Source of the DNA: an uncultured Ruminococcus sp.
GTDB taxonomy: Bacteria; Bacillota; Clostridia; Oscillospirales; Ruminococcaceae
Reading direction: 5' to 3'
Length of the DNA: 14,136 nucleotides
Assembly: GCA_900541495.1 (NCBI GenBank)
Contig: UQKC01000058.1
Span: 1-14,136, forward strand
The position numbers were made by a program, and so were the translations under genes. This document shows positions 10,814-14,136 of this stretch, one piece after another (the first letter of the stretch is position 1; every line of letters starts with the position of its first letter). Under the pieces are notes generated by a model, which worked only from the letters and a program-made list of their open reading frames with translations, had not been told where the DNA came from and did not search any database.

Positions 10814-12589
10814 TCAGATAACATTATATTCCTTGAGTATCTTTTCAACGTCTGTTCCCTTGATCTTTTCGAGGAGCTTTCTGAGGGCAAATCTTTCGAT
10901 AAGGTTATAGTCCATATCGGTGATCTTTTTGCCGTCACGAAGCTTTACGGTTGCATCGAGCAATGCACGGATATCGTAAACGCTTCCCCATACTTCCGGT
11001 ACGCCTCTGTCGATATTGAGGAGAGTGTAAACTGCTTCCATACCTGTACGCATTGAATACTCGGTGGTGAAGATAGTATCACGCTTTGTTTCTGCGAACT
11101 GTCCGAGGAATGCGAAGTTTACTGCGCCCTGAGGAACAACATCGGGGCGGTCGCCATACTCACGGGGCATAAAGAATGCTGTGATATAAGGCATCATACA
11201 CGGAACGGTGTTTGCGCTGTGTTCGGCGAGGTCTTCGATCTCATTCTCGGGAACGCCGATATGATAGAGCCATTCCATGCAGATCTCTTTACCTGTGCAG
11301 TCACGCATCGGCTTCTTTACATAGTCGCCGATCTTATCGGAGAAGAGAGCATATACCCAAACAAGGCACTGATCCTTGGGCTGGCTTCTGAACTGCGGCT
11401 GACGGTTTATTGTCCAGCTTAAGAGCCATGATGAATCCTTAGCGGTTACGATGCCGCCCGTTACGACCTTGCCCGAGAACGGGTCACGCTTGCATATATT
11501 CTTGATATAAGGGATAATGCGCTGGTCGAGAGTTGTGACGGTTGCGCTCATCCAGTTTGTCTGTTCGGGGTCGGAGCAGAACTTATCGGGGTGACCGAAT
11601 GACGGATCCTGTGCGGCGATCTTTTTCCACATATCCCAGCCGCCGCCTTTTTTGATCTCATAATTATAAGGAGCAGGTGTGTTCTGACTGCCGATAGAGG
11701 AGTTCTCAACGCAGCCGCCGTTGGTGATGAACACGAGGTCGTTTTCAGTAAGGTCGATAGACTCCTCATTGCCGTCACGGATAACATCAATGCGTGTTGC
11801 CTGCTTGCGTTCGGGTGTGCAGTCAAATTCAACGTTCACTACCTTTACGCCGAAGTGAAACTGAACGCCGAAGCTTTCAAGGTACTTCACCATAGGGAGT
11901 ATCATTGATTCATACTGGTTATATTTTGTGAAGCGGAGAGCCTTGAAGTCGGGAAGACCGCCGATATGATGAATGAAACGCTGGATATAAAGCTTCATTT
12001 CGAGTGCGCTGTGCCAGTTTTCGAATGCGAACATCGTGCGCCAGTAGAGCCAGAAGTTCGAGTTGAGCACTTCGTCATCGAAAACATCGGTGATGCGCTT
12101 GTTCTGAAGTTCCTCATTCGGTGTGAAGAAGAGCTTCATTATCTCCATTGCGCCCTTGTCGGAGATGTCGAACTTTCCGTCTGTGTGAGCGTCCTCGCCT
12201 CTGTTCACGGTCGCACGGCAGAGTGAATAGTTCGGGTCAGCCTTGTTGAGCCAGTAGTATTCATCGAGGACGGAAACGCCCTCTGTTTCGATGGACGGTA
12301 TCGAACGGAACAAGTCCCACATTACCTCGAAGTGGTTGTCCATTTCACGTCCGCCTCTCATAACATATCCGACGTTCTCGAACTTCCAGCCGTCGCAAGC
12401 ACCGCCTGCGATCTGCTCTTTTTCAAGGATATGAACGTGTTCGCCCTTCATCTGTCCGTCACGGACAAGGTAGCAGGCTGCTGTCAGAGCGGCAAGACCG
12501 CTTCCTACGATATATGCTGACTTTCCGTCAACGCCCTCAGGCTTCAAAGGTCTTGCAAATGCTTCGTAATTTCCGCTTGAATAATACAT
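10814..12589 (-). CDS. ohyA: Oleate hydratase (FAD-binding, myosin-cross-reactive antigen family)
   Basis: 591 residues, the usual length for bacterial oleate hydratases. It adds water to the cis-9 double bond of oleic acid (and related fatty acids) to give 10-hydroxystearate, with FAD as a structural cofactor, on the membrane surface. In gut bacteria this detoxifies host and dietary unsaturated fatty acids. Dinucleotide-binding motif VGSGLAALTAACYL (about 28-41), ADP-contact ILEKEQIAGGACDG (about 54-67), and MRGGREM with E82, the position of the catalytic Glu in the S. aureus enzyme. A later MPREYGDRPDVVPQGAVNFA region closes the FAD domain. ATG is set by AGGAGGT 7 bases upstream. It lies directly downstream of a tetR-type gene on the same strand, with a terminator and its own promoter in between. 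Confidence 0.95.
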   Translation of the reverse strand: MYYSSGNYEAFARPLKPEGVDGKSAYIVGSGLAALTAACYLVRDGQMKGEHVHILEKEQIAGGACDGWKFENVGYVMRGGREMDNHFEVMWDLFRSIPSIETEGVSVLDEYYWLNKADPNYSLCRATVNRGEDAHTDGKFDISDKGAMEIMKLFFTPNEELQNKRITDVFDDEVLNSNFWLYWRTMFAFENWHSALEMKLYIQRFIHHIGGLPDFKALRFTKYNQYESMILPMVKYLESFGVQFHFGVKVVNVEFDCTPERKQATRIDVIRDGNEESIDLTENDLVFITNGGCVENSSIGSQNTPAPYNYEIKKGGGWDMWKKIAAQDPSFGHPDKFCSDPEQTNWMSATVTTLDQRIIPYIKNICKRDPFSGKVVTGGIVTAKDSSWLLSWTINRQPQFRSQPKDQCLVWVYALFSDKIGDYVKKPMRDCTGKEICMEWLYHIGVPENEIEDLAEHSANTVPCMMPYITAFFMPREYGDRPDVVPQGAVNFAFLGQFAETKRDTIFTTEYSMRTGMEAVYTLLNIDRGVPEVWGSVYDIRALLDATVKLRDGKKITDMDYNLIERFALRKLLEKIKGTDVEKILKEYNVI

Positions 12590-12653
12590 AAGATTACCTC
12601 CTGAAAAATCATGTGTTATGTCTTGTTGTTTAGTTTTCCCTTTCGGTAACTAT

Positions 12654-12682
12654 ATATTATCTCAAAGTGAAAATTTTTTCAA
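12654..12682 (-). promoter_or_regulatory. Promoter of ohyA
   Basis: Minus strand TTGAAA (12677-12682), 17-base spacer, TAATAT (12654-12659), 64 bases before the ohyA start. If the TetR protein acts here, its operator should overlap this stretch; I see no obvious long palindrome. Confidence 0.6.
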
Positions 12683-12691
12683 TAAACAGAA

Positions 12692-12725
12692 ATGCCCCTC
12701 TGATAAGTTCTTTATCAAAGGGGCA
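12692..12725 (-). terminator. Terminator of the tetR-type gene
   Basis: TGCCCCT-GATAA on the left pairs with TTATC-AGGGGCA on the right (12693-12725), with one small interior mismatch. It is only moderately T-rich on the minus side. It separates the regulator transcript from the ohyA promoter. Confidence 0.65.
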
Positions 12726-12769
12726 AAACAGATTATTTTTTTATCATTTGAGTAATTTTGATAAAAATT

Positions 12770-13330
12770 TTATTTGTTAGTCTTAAAGCGTTCAAGCGCC
12801 GCGGTGACATTTCCGCTCATAACAACGGAAAGATCGTTGATTATCACGTGAGGGTCGTCTTTCATTCCGCGCTTCACCCAGTCGAGCATAAGTCCGACAA
12901 AGGCGTACTTGTAAAAATCGGCGATGAATTTTTTGTTCTCCTCACGGACGTTCATTCCTGCGGATTTTTCTTCCACAACGCCGATAAGGAGATCGTAGGT
13001 CAGCTTGTAGAGGTAAATTTCGACCTGCTCACGGCTGACGGAATGGTAAACATTCAGAATGAACGGCTTGTTGTCAAGAACGGCTTCAAAAATCTGCAAA
13101 AAGCCCTGCTGCCAGGTGTCGTAGGTCTTTTTGCCCTCGAGAGCCTTTTTTGCATCCTCAACGCAGCACCATTCGATAAGGTCGTAGATATCCTTGAAAT
13201 GATAATAAAAGGTCATACGGTTGATACCGCAGTCCTCGGTGATGTCGTTGATAGTGATCTTTTCAAGCGGCTTTTTCAGCAGCAGATTTTTCAGCGAAGC
13301 TTCAAGCGCACGTTTCGTTACCTGTGACAT
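12770..13330 (-). CDS. TetR/AcrR family transcriptional regulator, likely of ohyA
   Basis: 186 residues. The N-terminal helix-turn-helix is ITINDITEDCGINRMTFYYHFKD (about 24-46), a textbook TetR recognition region. The C-terminal part is all-helical and would carry the ligand pocket and dimer interface. The start of the protein (QVTKRALEASLKNLLLKKPL) resembles the DhaS-like branch of TetR proteins. Gene order makes it the probable repressor of ohyA, perhaps relieved by unsaturated fatty acids or their CoA esters; this is inference. The start is preceded by AAGGACGG. It has its own near-consensus promoter and is divergent from the toxin-antitoxin operon. Confidence 0.88.
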   Translation of the reverse strand: MSQVTKRALEASLKNLLLKKPLEKITINDITEDCGINRMTFYYHFKDIYDLIEWCCVEDAKKALEGKKTYDTWQQGFLQIFEAVLDNKPFILNVYHSVSREQVEIYLYKLTYDLLIGVVEEKSAGMNVREENKKFIADFYKYAFVGLMLDWVKRGMKDDPHVIINDLSVVMSGNVTAALERFKTNK

Positions 13331-13366
13331 TTTTCCCGACCGTCCTTTCCTTTTCAGGCTGATATT

Positions 13367-13395
13367 ATTTTATCATCGGTTTCGGGTTTTGTCAA
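13367..13395 (-). promoter_or_regulatory. Promoter of the tetR-type gene
   Basis: Minus strand TTGACA (13390-13395), 17-base spacer, TAAAAT (13367-13372). It is back to back with the toxin-antitoxin promoter 20 bases away, so a regulator bound between them could affect both. Confidence 0.75.
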
Positions 13396-13414
13396 GGAAA
13401 GTGTAATATAGCAT

Positions 13415-13443
13415 TTGACATTGTGGTATAATTATGATATAAT
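13415..13443 (+). promoter_or_regulatory. Consensus promoter of the toxin-antitoxin operon
   Basis: TTGACA (13415-13420), exactly 17 bases, TATAAT (13438-13443): a perfect consensus. A direct repeat, TATAATTATGA then TATAATATGA (13427-13447), spans the -10 and is a plausible site for autorepression by the antitoxin or the complex. Confidence 0.85.
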
Positions 13444-13470
13444 ATGACTACCAGCGTAGGAGGCGATTTT

Positions 13471-13767
13471 ATGATGAATTCAATTTCTATACGACCGTCT
13501 AAAGATATCCGCAATAATTATGCGCAGATATCCGCCTTAACAAGAGAAAATCCGGTCGCAATTACCGTAAACGGCAAAGAGGATACTGTTCTGCTTAGTC
13601 ATGAGGAGTATCAAAACACAGTTCATTATATTTCGGAGCTTGAAGAAAAGCTTGCCGTTTATTCTCACCTTGCGCAGAGTATGGACGATATAAAGCTCGG
13701 CAGAGTCAAGGCTTCCGATGAGGTGTTTGACGAGCTTTTAAGTGAATTGGAGAAGCTTGATATATGA
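13471..13767 (+). CDS. Phd/YefM-family antitoxin
   Basis: 98 residues. The N-terminal part (ISIRPSKDIRNNYAQISALT, then VAITVNGKEDTVLLSHEEY, about 4-50) is the Phd/YefM DNA-binding and dimerisation fold. The C-terminal acidic helix (about 60-98) is the toxin-neutralising tail. ATG 13471 is chosen because TAGGAGG lies 7 bases upstream; an earlier in-frame ATG at 13444 sits on the -10 and cannot be used. It overlaps the toxin gene by ATGA. It would bind its own promoter and repress the operon, more strongly together with the toxin. Confidence 0.88.
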   Translation: MMNSISIRPSKDIRNNYAQISALTRENPVAITVNGKEDTVLLSHEEYQNTVHYISELEEKLAVYSHLAQSMDDIKLGRVKASDEVFDELLSELEKLDI

Positions 13768-14129
13768 AGTGCAGTGTAAAATTCGCCGATACTGCAAATG
13801 CCGATCTGAGGGATATCGCTTTATACATTGCCGAGCGTTCAAAGGACAAACAACCTGCGATACGTTTTGTAAAGGCTCTTCGGGAGAAGTGTATGATCCT
13901 TGAAACCGCACCCGAAAGCGGAGTATTGCCAAAGGATAGGGTACTCGTAAGCAGCGGTTACAGATTTCTCGTTCACGATGAGTATTTGATTTTTTACTAT
14001 TATATCAAAGAGGAAAATACCGCATACATAACTGCGGTATTTAAGGGGTTCTCTAAAAACCGGAACACGAGCAAATTTTCTTTGGGACTTTGCGCAGCTT
14101 CAAGGCAGCGAAACGCAGTGAATACTTGA
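13764..14129 (+). CDS. RelE/ParE-family toxin with altered C-terminus
   Basis: 121 residues; the family is usually about 90-100. The core (MKCSVKFADTANADLRDIAL to YLIFYYYIKEENTAYITAVF, residues 1 to about 92) has the RelE/ParE fold with an N-terminal two-helix hairpin and the YRFLVHDEYLIFYYYI strands. After AVF the family normally ends in a short N-x-x-R-D-Y-x-x-L tail. Here it continues as KGFSKNRNTSKFSLGLC, then AASRQRNAVNT, encoded by DNA that looks like an intergenic repeat. The end has therefore probably been replaced. RelE-type toxins cut mRNA in the ribosome and need C-terminal residues, while ParE-type toxins block gyrase, so activity is uncertain. The partner antitoxin is intact. Confidence 0.8.
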   Translation: MKCSVKFADTANADLRDIALYIAERSKDKQPAIRFVKALREKCMILETAPESGVLPKDRVLVSSGYRFLVHDEYLIFYYYIKEENTAYITAVFKGFSKNRNTSKFSLGLCAASRQRNAVNT

Positions 14130-14136
14130 TGTATTT
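14043..14136 (+). repeat. Probable interspersed repeat at the right edge
   Basis: From GGGGTTCTCTAAAAACC onward the sequence no longer fits the toxin family. It contains CTTTGCGCAGCTTCAAGGC and GCGAAACGCAGTGAATACTTG, the style of intergenic repeats in this group of bacteria. It runs off the window, so its type and far end cannot be seen. Confidence 0.4.

Noticed and set aside
12758..13327. 189-codon plus-strand frame
   Set aside because: Antisense shadow of the TetR-type gene; no ribosome binding site.

Overview
The window looks like a chromosome segment of a low-to-mid-GC Gram-positive anaerobe, most likely a Ruminococcus-type member of the Oscillospiraceae. This rests on overall gene character: a DUF1292 protein, zapA directly before a U32 protease-type gene, an oxygen-sensitive PflX-like radical SAM enzyme, oleate hydratase, strong GGAGG ribosome binding sites and consensus sigma-A promoters. 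The genus assignment is an inference, not a database result.

Left part (1-960). An outward minus-strand promoter at the edge is followed by a structured minus-strand RNA of about 200 nt that I read as 6S RNA (promoter, RNA, intrinsic terminator), then a DUF1292 gene with its own promoter.

Micro-ORF region (925-2311). A near-consensus plus-strand promoter and a good intrinsic terminator frame about 1.35 kb with no ordinary gene. It holds at least nine copies of a degenerate GGAGTGAG(T/A)CC element, several ribosome binding sites followed by ORFs of 10-21 codons, several start-plus-one-or-two-codon ORFs, a roughly 165-bp tandem duplication whose changes inside the tiny ORFs are mostly synonymous, and several hairpins. 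I cannot match it to a known system, and it is the main discovery candidate.

Housekeeping block (2315-7547). A PflX-like radical SAM gene (minus) is divergent from zapA and an RlhA-like U32 gene, which overlap by one base. A 125-bp MITE-like element with long inverted ends sits in the zapA leader. After a 100-bp direct repeat comes serS, a seryl-tRNA synthetase with unusual motif 2 and motif 3 surroundings, and its terminator.

Scar and signalling block (7563-10805). Remnants of a LysR regulator and an EamA transporter lie back to back. Next come a small GyrI-like/DUF5085-like gene (minus), a half copy of the MITE end, and a 14-codon minus-strand micro-ORF with a perfect GGAGGT site encoding a strongly amphipathic peptide. 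Divergent from it is an Agr/Lyt-type two-component pair (LytTR response regulator, GHKL sensor kinase), overlapping by ATGA and ended by a 16-bp perfect terminator hairpin.

Right part (10814-14136). Oleate hydratase (ohyA) sits downstream of a TetR-family regulator gene on the same strand, each with its own promoter. Beyond it is a Phd/YefM-RelE/ParE toxin-antitoxin pair on the plus strand with a perfect consensus promoter. Its toxin C-terminus appears to run into a repeat at the window edge.
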